Assembly (NCBI RefSeq): GCF_900637185.1
Contig: NZ_LR134352.1
Span: forward strand, 5,632,001 to 5,696,000
Length of the DNA stretch: 64,000 nt
Origin: Nocardia asteroides
Lineage (GTDB): Bacteria > Actinomycetota > Actinomycetes > Mycobacteriales > Mycobacteriaceae
Reading direction: 5' to 3'
The translations under genes were made by a program, and so were the position numbers. Shown here one piece after another: positions 16,231 to 24,387 of the stretch (position 1 is the first letter of the stretch; each line of letters starts with the position of its first letter). The notes under the pieces are model-generated. The model ran no database searches, was not told the origin of the DNA, and saw nothing but the letters and a program-made list of their open reading frames with translations.

Positions 16231-17147
16231 CGCCGCACGGCAGGCGCCGCGGCGGCGAGAACCCGGGCGAGTTCGGGCAGCAGGTCGGGCGCGGTGAGCT
16301 CGGCGGGCGTGCCGTCCAGCACCACCCCGGTCACCGTGCCCTCGACATACGGCCGCCAGCCGCGCACCACGGCCGCCGGATCCGGGCGCTCCGTCCCGTC
16401 GGGTCCGCGTCCCGCGACGCAGACCGTGAGATCGCCCGGCAGCACCGAGGGGCGATGACCGGACAACATCGTGGTGGCGGCGCCGGCCGCGTCGACGAGC
16501 CGGTCCAGGTCGGCGCCGGTGAGGTGGACCGTTCCGGCCAGCGCGGTGCCGAGGACGGCGGCGGCCGCGGCCGCGGACAGGTCGGGCGTGGCCACCTCGA
16601 CACCGAGCCCGGCGACGAACTCGCCGACGGTCGGCCGGGCGGACGGGGTCACGTCGCAGGTGGCGGGATCGGAATCGAGCAGCACGACCGAGACTTCCGC
16701 GCCCGCGGCGCGAAGCAGCGCCGCGATCTCGTGCGCCACGAAGCCGCCCGCCGACCACCCCAGCAGCTGATACGGCCCCTCCGGGGCGATGCGGTGGATC
16801 TCGGTGACCAGATCGCCGGCGTACGCCCGCACGGAGCGCGGCACCGACTCGCCCGCTTGCAGCCCGTACATCGGGACGTCCGGATCCACGCACGCGACCA
16901 GCCCGGCGAAACTCCAGGCCAGCGCGGCTTCCCCGGGGAGGCAGAACAGCGGTGCCCCGGTCACGCGCGGGCCGCGCGGACGGATCGGCAGCACCACCGA
17001 CAGCGCCGCCGCGTCGCCGTACTCGTCGGCGCGGACCGGGACCACCGGACAGGCATCGGGCCGATCGGGTGACCACGCGCAAGCCGCGGTCGCGGCGGGA
17101 TCGGCGGGATTGCTCACAACACAGGATACGTCGGACGAAACGACCAC
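16227..17147 (-). CDS. thioesterase-like alpha/beta hydrolase (NRPS/PKS type II TE fold)
   Basis: A 306-residue protein resembling the thioesterase domains of non-ribosomal peptide synthetases. The fold entry is PLFCLPGEAALAWSFAGL (~67-83), then MYGLQAG. The nucleophile elbow is GWSAG with Ser132, and LLDSD at 156-160 gives an acidic residue. Two expected histidines are absent: the usual His-Pro-Gly after the first strand reads LPGEA, and the C-terminal Gly-Asp-His reads LDGTPAE near 277-283. Activity is therefore doubtful. GTG 17147 is used; GTG 17117 is also possible. It is coupled to the ABC-2 permeases and follows DUF4254 by 28 bases. Confidence 0.75.
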   Translation of the reverse strand: MVVSSDVSCVVSNPADPAATAACAWSPDRPDACPVVPVRADEYGDAAALSVVLPIRPRGPRVTGAPLFCLPGEAALAWSFAGLVACVDPDVPMYGLQAGESVPRSVRAYAGDLVTEIHRIAPEGPYQLLGWSAGGFVAHEIAALLRAAGAEVSVVLLDSDPATCDVTPSARPTVGEFVAGLGVEVATPDLSAAAAAAVLGTALAGTVHLTGADLDRLVDAAGAATTMLSGHRPSVLPGDLTVCVAGRGPDGTERPDPAAVVRGWRPYVEGTVTGVVLDGTPAELTAPDLLPELARVLAAAAPAVRR

Positions 17148-17175
17148 CGGCCCAACAGTTTCGGGGGCACGGGCG

Positions 17176-17667
17176 TCAGTAGGCGTGGGTGGGCAGCGTG
17201 CGGATACCGGCGGACAGATCGTCGACCAGCCGCTGATAGGTGTCGGCCAGCTCGTCGAGCCGGACCCATTCGTCGTAGTACACCGGGTCGGGCGCGCCGG
17301 CCAGGACGACGAAGACCTGGACGCACAGCCCGGCCAGCCGGTCGACCAGCCCGCCCAGCGTTTCGCAGTGTTCGTCGGCGGCGGCGAAGGGCACCGGCGC
17401 CGCCAGGATCACCCAGCGGTCGATCGCCCGCATCAGCTGTGCCCGCCGCCGATCGAGCGAACCGAGTTCGCTCAGCGGGGTGCGCTCCCGCGATTCGTGC
17501 AGCAGCGCCAGCTCGCCCGCGGCGTCGAGGAAGGGGTGGTCATCGTGTGGCAAACCGCGGAACGCGGCGAGCAGCTCCACGCGGCCGGGCAGCAGCGACG
17601 CCGTACCGGTCCGCCGCACCTGCCCGGTGTCCGGACGAACGACGACGTCGTGGCGCGAAACCTTCAT
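17176..17667 (-). CDS. DUF4254 family protein (copy 2)
   Basis: A 163-residue helical protein of the same family as the one at 12889-13332. Shared pattern: LALLHESRERTPLSELGSLD, RRRAQLMRAIDRWVI, CETLGGLVDRLAGL and RLDELADTYQRLVDDL. It carries a ~25-residue N-terminal extension that copy 1 lacks. ATG 17667 has GGGAGG upstream, a strong ribosome site, so it is the first gene of the DUF4254-thioesterase-permease-permease unit, or the second if the TIGR03118-type gene 200 bases upstream is co-transcribed. The function is unknown; context suggests modification or export of a small metabolite. Confidence 0.75.
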   Translation of the reverse strand: MKVSRHDVVVRPDTGQVRRTGTASLLPGRVELLAAFRGLPHDDHPFLDAAGELALLHESRERTPLSELGSLDRRRAQLMRAIDRWVILAAPVPFAAADEHCETLGGLVDRLAGLCVQVFVVLAGAPDPVYYDEWVRLDELADTYQRLVDDLSAGIRTLPTHAY

Positions 17668-17867
17668 CCGACGACCTCCCGATCAGGGCACGGCACCCGG
17701 GTGTGGGTGACCTCGTGTGCGGCGGGACGCGGCCGCCGCCGCGCGGATCGCGCGCACCGGGCAATCGTCCCGCCACCACTGTCCCCCACAACGGCGCCGG
17801 ACGGAAGCGAAAGGCATACCGGACATTCGGATTGTCCGCTCTGTCGCCGCCTCCGCCCGGTACCGGA

Positions 17868-19211
17868 CTACTGCACGCGCAGGCTGCCGAACAGGCCGTC
17901 CTTCTCGTCCTCCGGGCCCGCCGTGAAATACAGCGCGTTCGCGTCGCCCAGGCTCTCGCCATTGCCGAACATCAGGGCCCACAGGCCGGCGATCTCGACC
18001 GGCTTCGCGTCGCCGTCGCGCAGGTAGTCGACGAAGGTGCCGGTGGTGTCGTCGTAGGCGAGCACCCGGCCGAGGCCGCCGAAGTTGCCGATCAGCAGCT
18101 TGCCCGAGAGCGCGCCGAAGTTGCTCGGCGCGATCGCCACGCCCCACGGGGCGTTGAGCCTGCCGCCGTCGTCGATGATGCGCACCAGCTTGCCCGCGGC
18201 GTCGAACTCGGCGACCTTGCCCTTGTCGGGGGTGCCGTGCGCGGCCTTGTCGTCGTCGGCGTCGAGCGCGTCCACCTCGCCCTTGTCGAAGGCCTTCTTG
18301 TCCTTCTCGTCGGCCTTGGTGATGGCGTAGGAGACGAACACCCGGCTGCCCAGGGTGGTGACGTTGAACGGCGCCGGGTCGCCCGGCTTGGCCTTCTTGC
18401 CCTTCTCGGGCGTGGCCGGGTCGATCAGCTCGCCGGAGGCGAACGGGTTGGCGAACCCGGTGGTCGCCACCGGCTGCCAGAACTTGTCGAAGGTGCGAAT
18501 CTGCGGGTCGGCGCCGAAGTCGGCGGCCAGCAGCTTGTCACCGGCCGGGTTCAGCGCGATGCCGAAGAACGCCATGCCCTGGGCCGACCCGTCGAACACC
18601 TGGTTCGCGCCACCGTCGCGCCGCACGATCGCGCCGTCGGGCGCCTGCTCGGTCCAGGCCGAGATCTTGCCGGAATCGGTGGCGAAGATGAATCGCGACG
18701 AGCCGCCCAGCGGGACCGGCGTGCCGTCGACGTCGACCCACTGGTCGCGCACCGCGAACAGGTCGGAGTTGATCGGCGCGGGATTGAACGCCACGCCGGT
18801 GACCTTGCCGACGCTCTTGTCCGAGGTGTCGGCGTCGCCGCCGGGCACGCCCACGAGCTTGAGCTGATCCTGGAACAGCTTCTGCAGCTTGGGGTCCGAG
18901 GAGGTGTGCACGTCGCCGACGAACTGGAAGGACTTGCCGCCCGCGCCGACCCAGAAGTGGCCGCCCGCGCCCTTGGGGCGATTCGCCAGCCCCCAGGCGT
19001 CGACCATCTCGGAGAAGGTGAACTGGGCGTGGTAGGAGTCCTTGTTGGCGGCCAGGTTGGTCTGGCTGTAGAGGTTGCCGTCGAGCGCGGTGACATCGTC
19101 ACCGGGCTCGGTGCTGGAGCAGGCCGCGGCGAGCAGCAGTGCCGCGGCGAGCACCGCACCGCGCATCATTCCGGACCGCACCCCGCGGGCACTCCTCACA
19201 TGTCCGTTCAC
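17868..19211 (-). CDS. TIGR03118-type lipoprotein (beta-propeller)
   Basis: A 447-residue exported lipoprotein. The signal reads GAVLAAALLLAAACSS with the lipidated Cys at ~31 (lipobox LAAAC). The mature part has repeated propeller-like strands (WGLANRPKGAGGHFWVG; GVAFNPAP; KLLAADFG; LNAPWGVAIAPSNFGALSGK, then LLIGNFG). It resembles the family called TIGR03118, of unknown function. A Lys/Asp-rich insert at ~300-340 (KKAKPGDP; KADEKDKKAFDKGE) is low complexity. An IdeR-like iron box sits 33-52 bases upstream. The first Met (19211) is used; MMRGAV 14 residues on is an alternative. Confidence 0.82.
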   Translation of the reverse strand: MNGHVRSARGVRSGMMRGAVLAAALLLAAACSSTEPGDDVTALDGNLYSQTNLAANKDSYHAQFTFSEMVDAWGLANRPKGAGGHFWVGAGGKSFQFVGDVHTSSDPKLQKLFQDQLKLVGVPGGDADTSDKSVGKVTGVAFNPAPINSDLFAVRDQWVDVDGTPVPLGGSSRFIFATDSGKISAWTEQAPDGAIVRRDGGANQVFDGSAQGMAFFGIALNPAGDKLLAADFGADPQIRTFDKFWQPVATTGFANPFASGELIDPATPEKGKKAKPGDPAPFNVTTLGSRVFVSYAITKADEKDKKAFDKGEVDALDADDDKAAHGTPDKGKVAEFDAAGKLVRIIDDGGRLNAPWGVAIAPSNFGALSGKLLIGNFGGLGRVLAYDDTTGTFVDYLRDGDAKPVEIAGLWALMFGNGESLGDANALYFTAGPEDEKDGLFGSLRVQ

Positions 19212-19244
19212 GTTCTATCCTTTCGACCTCCGCCGGACGGCGTT

Positions 19245-19263
19245 TCAGGCGAGGCTGACCTTA
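19245..19263. promoter_or_regulatory. IdeR/DtxR-like iron box
   Basis: TCAGGCGAGGCTGACCTTA matches 14 of 19 positions of the IdeR consensus TTAGGTTAGGCTAACCTAA, including the central AGGCT and ACCT. An overlapping second half (AGGCTGACCTTAGCCT) extends it, as in tandem iron boxes. It lies between the TIGR03118-type lipoprotein gene and the nitrobindin gene and could control either or both. The match is by eye only. Confidence 0.45.
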
Positions 19264-19324
19264 GCCTGACCGCGGCTCCGGCGTGCCGTGACCGTCCACG
19301 CGGGGGCAGGTCTAGGCTGTCGCC

Positions 19325-19822
19325 GTGGTCGAACCCTCCGCCCCCGTCGCCCCGCATCCCGACATCGCCGCACTGGCACCGCTGCTCGGCAGCTGGCGCG
19401 GACGCGGTCACGGCGAATACCCGACCATCGAGTCCTTCGACTACCTTGAGGAGATCACCTTCGGTCATCTCGGCAGGCCGTTCCTCACCTACCGCCAGCG
19501 CACCAAGGCCGCCGCCGACGGCAGGCCGCTGCACGCCGAGACCGGCTATCTGCGGTGCCCGGCACCCGGCCGGGTGGAACTGGTGCTCGCCCATCCCACC
19601 GGCATCACCGAGATCTGCGAGGGCACGATCACCGAAACCGTCGACGGAATTCGCCTGGAATTGAACTCGACGAATATCGGGCGCACCGGATCGGCGAAAG
19701 AGGTGACCGCCGTCGGCCGTTCTTTCCACGTGACCGGCGACACGATCGACTACACGTTGCGAATGGCCGCGGTGGGCGAATCGCTGCAACACCATCTGGC
19801 CGCGACTCTGCAACGCGCCTGA
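19325..19822 (+). CDS. nitrobindin family heme protein (peroxynitrite isomerase-like)
   Basis: A 165-residue beta-barrel heme protein of the FABP-like nitrobindin family. The hallmark [12 protein letters not shown] is at 22-33, followed by [18 protein letters not shown]. The proximal heme ligand is expected at His156 or His157 in [10 protein letters not shown]. Family members bind ferric heme and isomerise peroxynitrite to nitrate or handle NO. The Mycobacterium tuberculosis relative is the Rv2717c type. The start is GTG 19325 without a clear ribosome site, so a leaderless transcript is possible. It lies downstream of the iron box shared with the divergent lipoprotein gene, which suits a heme protein. 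Confidence 0.88.
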   Translation: MVEPSAPVAPHPDIAALAPLLGSWRGRGHGEYPTIESFDYLEEITFGHLGRPFLTYRQRTKAAADGRPLHAETGYLRCPAPGRVELVLAHPTGITEICEGTITETVDGIRLELNSTNIGRTGSAKEVTAVGRSFHVTGDTIDYTLRMAAVGESLQHHLAATLQRA

Positions 19823-20090
19823 GCGCCACCGATATCGGGAATTCACCTCCGCACCGCCACTGAACTGCGGCGACGACGATCGATACCGTTCGTTCACCTG
19901 ATCATCACGGCCGGGTACCGGTTGTGTTCGAACACGCCCGCACATAACGCAACAATTGTGTGTCGCTTGCCGTCGTCGCCTGTTGCCCGAGATGTCACCG
20001 TTCTACGGTTCTTCCATCGCCACGACCGCGAAGACAAACGAAAGGCTGCCCGGGAAAGCACGTCGAAACCCTGAACGAGGGAGACGAAGC

Positions 20091-20330
20091 ATGAGGCGTT
20101 CCACCTTGATCCTGACCACTGCCGGAATGATTCTGGGCGGCGCCGCCGCCATCGACCTCCTCGACGGCGCGGGTACCAACGCCGCGCCCGAGCCCGTCGC
20201 CGGCTACAACGTCCTGCACAACACGGCGACAGCCCATTCCGAGAGCAGTTCACTCGCGGTGGTGCGGGGCCTGCTGGCGACCGAGAGCGCCGACGGACCC
20301 GGCCACACCGCTTCGGCGCCCGCTCAGTAA
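20091..20330 (+). CDS. small secreted protein of unknown function
   Basis: A 79-residue protein. The first ~32 residues look like a signal peptide (MRRSTLILTTAGMILGGAAA, cleavage likely after TNAA). The mature chain of about 47 residues is Ala/Ser-rich without Cys. I do not recognise a family. ATG 20091 has AGGGAG upstream, a good site. The stop overlaps the convergent penicillin-binding protein gene by seven bases. The 268-base gap before it (19823-20090) contains no other readable gene. Confidence 0.6.
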   Translation: MRRSTLILTTAGMILGGAAAIDLLDGAGTNAAPEPVAGYNVLHNTATAHSESSSLAVVRGLLATESADGPGHTASAPAQ

Positions 20331-22114
20331 CCGGGCGGCAGCGCCGCGAACATGTCCCGGGTGACAGCGACCGCGTTGTCGGAGCTGCCACCCTTCACCA
20401 GCAGTGTCGCGAACGCCATGTCGCCGCGGTACCCGACGAACCACGAGTGCGACCCGCCCTCGACCTCGGCTTCGCCGGTCTTGCCGTACACCTCGCCCTG
20501 ATCCCGGATCCGCTCGGCGGTGCCGCCGGTGACGACCATGCGCATCATCGTGCGCAGGCCGTCGACGACGTCGGCATCGATCGCGGGCCGGTCGCCGGTC
20601 ACCTCGGTGGGCCTGCCCGCGATCAGGTACGGCACCGGCGCCGACCCGTGCGCCACCGTCGCCGCCATCACCGCCATCCCGAACGGGCTCACCACCACCT
20701 TGCCCTGGCCGATGCCGTCCTCCGCGCGCTGGACGAGCCCGTCGGCGGGCGGCACCGACCCCGACATGGTCGGCAGCCCCTCCACCTCGTAGTCCTGCCC
20801 GATGCCGAGCCGGGCCGCCGCCTGGGTGAGCGCGTCGTCGTCGAGCCGGCTGGCCAGCCGGGCGAAGGTGGTGTTGCAGGACCGCTCGTAGGCGGTGGCC
20901 ATCGGCACGTCACCGACGGAGAACAGGTTGTAGTTGGGGATGGTGCGCTCACCGATGGTGGTGTGACTCGGGCAGGGCAGCACCGTGTCCGGCGTGGCGA
21001 TGCCCGCCGCCATCGCCGCCGAGGCGGTCACCGTCTTGAAGATCGAGCCCGGCGGGTACTGGCCGCTGGTGGCCACCGGACCGTCCCGGTCGGCGGCCTT
21101 GTTCTGCGCGACCGCGAGGATCGCGCCGGTGGAGGGTCGTAGCACCACCATCATGGTCTGCTCGGTCCGCAGGTCGACGGCGTGCTGCGCGGAGTTCTGC
21201 ACGAACCGGTCGATGCTCAGCGCGAACGAGGGCGCCGGTTGCGCGGCCACCTCGTGCAGCACATCGAGATCGGCGCCGTTGGCGTTGCGGGTCACCACAC
21301 TCCAGCCCGCCTTGCCGTCGACCTCGGCGATCACCGTCTTGCGGACCTGGGTGAGCAGATCGGGCGCGAACTTGCGGTCGGTGGGCACCATGTCCCACTC
21401 CTGGGTCAGGGTGACCCCGGGGAGCCCGATCAGCTCGCCGCCGATCGTCTCGGCCTCGTACTCCGACAGCAGGATCACGGTGTAGCCGCCGTCGGCCTTG
21501 CGGGCCGCGTCCAGGATCGACTGCGGCGTATAGGCGACCGGGTCGATGCGGCTCAGCGCCGCGGCGAGCGCGCCGGCCACCCGGGTGGGATCGGGCGCGT
21601 CGGCCATGTCGAACCGCACCCGCGACACCTTGCCCGGGACCAGCACGTCACTGCCGGCCGACTCGTTGACCCGCGCGCGCGGCGCCGGGGCGGTGCGCAA
21701 CTCCAGGGTCTGTGTGTCGCCGAGTTTGGGATGGATGTCGGCCGAGGTCCAGCGGACCAGCCAGCGGCCGCCGCTGCGGCCCATCTGGAGTTCGCCGCTG
21801 TAGGTCCACTGGCGGCCCTTGGGCAGGGTCCAGGAGTAGGTGTAGTCGACCGTCGCGGTGTCCCCGCTGACGCGGGCGTCACCCGTCCTGACCTCGAGTT
21901 TCTCCGCCTGCAATGCCTGCCAGGCCGAAGTCAGTGCGGCCGTTGCCTTCTCGGGCGAGCTGGTCAGCCCGGCGGCCGCGGCCAGGTCGTGGCCTGCCAG
22001 GGCCGCGGCGAACGCGTCGGCGGCGGGGACCGGTCCCTGCGGGCCGGAGGCGCAGGCGGTCGCCGCCACCGCGAGGGCGGCCACCGCGTACGTGGTTACC
22101 ATCCGTGTCCTCAT
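20324..22114 (-). CDS. penicillin-binding lipoprotein (class B transpeptidase, Rv2864c-like)
   Basis: A 596-residue exported D,D-transpeptidase that cross-links peptidoglycan. The lipoprotein-like signal is VTTYAVAALAVAATACASG (Cys ~22). An NTF2-like N-terminal domain (~30-140, MecA-N type) and a dimerisation region precede the transpeptidase domain from ~330. The catalytic motifs are SIFK in YPPGSIFKTV, SCN in ERSCNTTF and KTG in VYGKTGEAE; all are intact. ATG 22114 is chosen by its signal peptide. Its place next to a GNAT gene, ispG, rip1 and dxr matches the mycobacterial order around Rv2864c. Confidence 0.92.
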   Translation of the reverse strand: MRTRMVTTYAVAALAVAATACASGPQGPVPAADAFAAALAGHDLAAAAGLTSSPEKATAALTSAWQALQAEKLEVRTGDARVSGDTATVDYTYSWTLPKGRQWTYSGELQMGRSGGRWLVRWTSADIHPKLGDTQTLELRTAPAPRARVNESAGSDVLVPGKVSRVRFDMADAPDPTRVAGALAAALSRIDPVAYTPQSILDAARKADGGYTVILLSEYEAETIGGELIGLPGVTLTQEWDMVPTDRKFAPDLLTQVRKTVIAEVDGKAGWSVVTRNANGADLDVLHEVAAQPAPSFALSIDRFVQNSAQHAVDLRTEQTMMVVLRPSTGAILAVAQNKAADRDGPVATSGQYPPGSIFKTVTASAAMAAGIATPDTVLPCPSHTTIGERTIPNYNLFSVGDVPMATAYERSCNTTFARLASRLDDDALTQAAARLGIGQDYEVEGLPTMSGSVPPADGLVQRAEDGIGQGKVVVSPFGMAVMAATVAHGSAPVPYLIAGRPTEVTGDRPAIDADVVDGLRTMMRMVVTGGTAERIRDQGEVYGKTGEAEVEGGSHSWFVGYRGDMAFATLLVKGGSSDNAVAVTRDMFAALPPGY

Positions 22115-22178
22115 CGGCACCGATGGTAGCGGCGACCGGGCAGCAAACCCGGCAGGACGGCGCCGTACACGCCCGGAA

Positions 22179-23042
22179 TCAGTCGACGAGCACCGTGGCG
22201 AAGGTCGCGATCTGGCGGAAACCCACACGGCTGTAAGCACGTCGGGCGATCCGGTTGTAGTCGTTGACATACAGGCTCGCCGTACGTCCGGTCGCCACAA
22301 CGGCATTGGCGACGGTCGCGGTGCCCGCGGTCCCCACCCCGCGCCCCCGGAACTCCGGATGCACCCAGACGCCCTGGATCTGGCCGGTGCGCCGCGACAG
22401 CGCGCCGATCTCCGCCTTGTACACGACCTCGCCCTCGTCGAAACGTGCCCAGGCCCTGCCGGATTCGATCAGGCTCTGGATCCGCCTGCGGTAGCCGCGG
22501 CCACCGTCACCCGCGCGCGGGTCGACGCCGACCTCCTCGATGAACATCGCGATCGCGGCGGTCAGGTACCGGTCGATCTCGTCGGGCCGGACCCGGCGCA
22601 CCTGTCCGTCGGCCCGGGCCAGCGCGGGCGCGGCCAGCGCGAGCAGCGGCTGATCGGCACGCAACTCCCTGGCCGGACCCCAGGCGGGCAGCAGCAGTTC
22701 CCACAGCGGCAAGGCCAGCTCCTGCCTGCCGACCACCGAGGAACACACCCGCGGCCAGCGGGACGCGCGCTCGGCGAAAGCCCGCAGCGCCTGCTGGTCA
22801 CCGCGCAGCGGAACCAGGTTCGCGCCGGAGAAACACAGCGAGTCGGCCGGCCCGCCGCGGCTCCACAGCTCACCCAGGCCGGTGCGGGTGTCGAGACCGA
22901 ACTCCTGCACCCGGGCCGCGATCATGCACGACGCGACCGGGTCGGCATCGAGGACACGCAGCACCTCGCCCAGATCTCGCATGGACACCGGGCGCGCGGA
23001 CGCGGTTTTGGACCGTCGCGTCGGCTCCAGCAGACTCCGCAC
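22179..23042 (-). CDS. GNAT acetyltransferase with DUF4081 N-terminal domain (Rv2867c-like)
   Basis: A 287-residue two-domain protein. Residues ~20-130 match the DUF4081 type found before GNAT domains in actinobacteria. The C-terminal GNAT domain (~150-287) has the acetyl-CoA loop VWVHPEFRGRGVGTAGT and the final strand region LYVNDYNRIARRAYSRVGF. The substrate is unknown. Its conserved place between the penicillin-binding protein and ispG suggests a cell-wall or envelope role, but that is only context. It starts at GTG 23042, 77 bases after the ispG stop. Confidence 0.88.
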   Translation of the reverse strand: MRSLLEPTRRSKTASARPVSMRDLGEVLRVLDADPVASCMIAARVQEFGLDTRTGLGELWSRGGPADSLCFSGANLVPLRGDQQALRAFAERASRWPRVCSSVVGRQELALPLWELLLPAWGPARELRADQPLLALAAPALARADGQVRRVRPDEIDRYLTAAIAMFIEEVGVDPRAGDGGRGYRRRIQSLIESGRAWARFDEGEVVYKAEIGALSRRTGQIQGVWVHPEFRGRGVGTAGTATVANAVVATGRTASLYVNDYNRIARRAYSRVGFRQIATFATVLVD

Positions 23043-23119
23043 GGCACCAGCCTGCCACGAAAGCAGGCGCAGTGGTACAGGTCCGCCGAATCCGAGTCCG
23101 GACCGTGCGGGCAGCGGGG

Positions 23120-24274
23120 TCAGCCCACGGTCACGACGGGCTCGGCGCCCGGCTGCTCGCCCATCTCCTCGGCGATCCGCATCGCCTCTTCGATCAGGGT
23201 CTCCACGATCTGGGCCTCCGGCACGGTCTTGATGACCTCGCCCTTGACGAAGATCTGGCCCTTGCCGTTGCCAGAGGCCACCCCGAGATCGGCCTCACGG
23301 GCCTCACCGGGACCGTTCACGACGCAGCCCATCACCGCGACCCGCAGCGGCACCTCGAGGCCGTCCAGGCCCGCGGCCACGGCGTCGGCCAGGGTGTACA
23401 CGTCGACCTGGGCGCGCCCGCACGACGGGCACGACACGATCTCGAGCTTGCGCGGGCGCAGGTTCAGCGACTGCAGGATCTGGCCGCCGACCTTCACCTC
23501 CTCGGCGGGCGGCGCCGACAGCGAGACCCGGATCGTGTCGCCGATCCCCTCGCCGAGCAGGGCGCCGAAGGCCACCGCGGACTTGATCGTGCCCTGGAAC
23601 GCCGGGCCCGCCTCGGTGACGCCGAGGTGCAGCGGGTAGTCGCTCTGCGCGGCCAGCTGCCGGTAGGCCTCGACCATGATCACCGGGTCGTTGTGCTTGA
23701 CCGAGATCTTGATGTCGCCGAAGCCGTGCTCCTCGAACAGGCTCGCCTCCCACAGCGCCGACTCCACCAGCGCCTCCGGGGTGGCCTTGCCGTACTTCTC
23801 CAGCATCCGCTTGTCCAGCGAACCGGCGTTGACGCCGATGCGGATCGGGATGCCGGCGGCGCCCGCCGCCTTGGCCACCTCGCCGACCCGGCCGTCGAAC
23901 TCCTTGATGTTGCCCGGGTTGACCCGGACCGCGGCGCAGCCCGCGTCGATCGCGGCGAAGATGTAGCGCGGCTGGAAGTGGATGTCGGCGATCACCGGGA
24001 TCTGCGACTTCTTCGCGATGGTGGCCAGCGCGTCGGCGTCCTCCTGACGCGGACACGCCACCCGCACGATGTCGCAGCCCGACGCGGTCAGCTCGGCGAT
24101 CTGCTGCAGCGTCGCGTTGATGTCGTGGGTCTTGGTGGTGGTCATCGACTGCACCGAGATCGGCGAGTCGCTACCGACACCGACGTTGCCCACCTTCAGC
24201 TGGCGGGTCTTGCGCCGGGGAGCGAGCACAGCAGCGGGAGCGGCGGGCATCCCCAATCCGATGGTGCTGGTCAC
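23120..24274 (-). CDS. ispG: 4-hydroxy-3-methylbut-2-enyl diphosphate synthase
   Basis: A 384-residue [4Fe-4S] enzyme of the non-mevalonate isoprenoid pathway, converting MEcPP to HMBPP. The TIM barrel starts [19 protein letters not shown]. The cluster ligands are in SCPSCGRAQ and [11 protein letters not shown], both intact. The length is normal for the short bacterial form. Start GTG 24274. It lies in the conserved order dxr-rip1-ispG-GNAT, so two enzymes of the same pathway flank the Rip1 protease. The 113-base gap to rip1 shows no strong terminator. Confidence 0.97.
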   Translation of the reverse strand: MTSTIGLGMPAAPAAVLAPRRKTRQLKVGNVGVGSDSPISVQSMTTTKTHDINATLQQIAELTASGCDIVRVACPRQEDADALATIAKKSQIPVIADIHFQPRYIFAAIDAGCAAVRVNPGNIKEFDGRVGEVAKAAGAAGIPIRIGVNAGSLDKRMLEKYGKATPEALVESALWEASLFEEHGFGDIKISVKHNDPVIMVEAYRQLAAQSDYPLHLGVTEAGPAFQGTIKSAVAFGALLGEGIGDTIRVSLSAPPAEEVKVGGQILQSLNLRPRKLEIVSCPSCGRAQVDVYTLADAVAAGLDGLEVPLRVAVMGCVVNGPGEAREADLGVASGNGKGQIFVKGEVIKTVPEAQIVETLIEEAMRIAEEMGEQPGAEPVVTVG

Positions 24275-24387
24275 GGTCGGCTGCCTTCTTTCGTACGTGT
24301 GTCGATTTGACCGGGAGTATTGCCGTCGAGCTTAGTCGCGCCGGTACACCCGGCGCCCTGTGAGGGGCACGACAGCGCGGACGCGGG

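Noticed and set aside
17439..19664. A 741-codon plus-strand open frame
   Set aside because: It lies antisense to DUF4254 copy 2 and the TIGR03118-type lipoprotein and runs into the nitrobindin gene in another frame; composition is that of a shadow frame.
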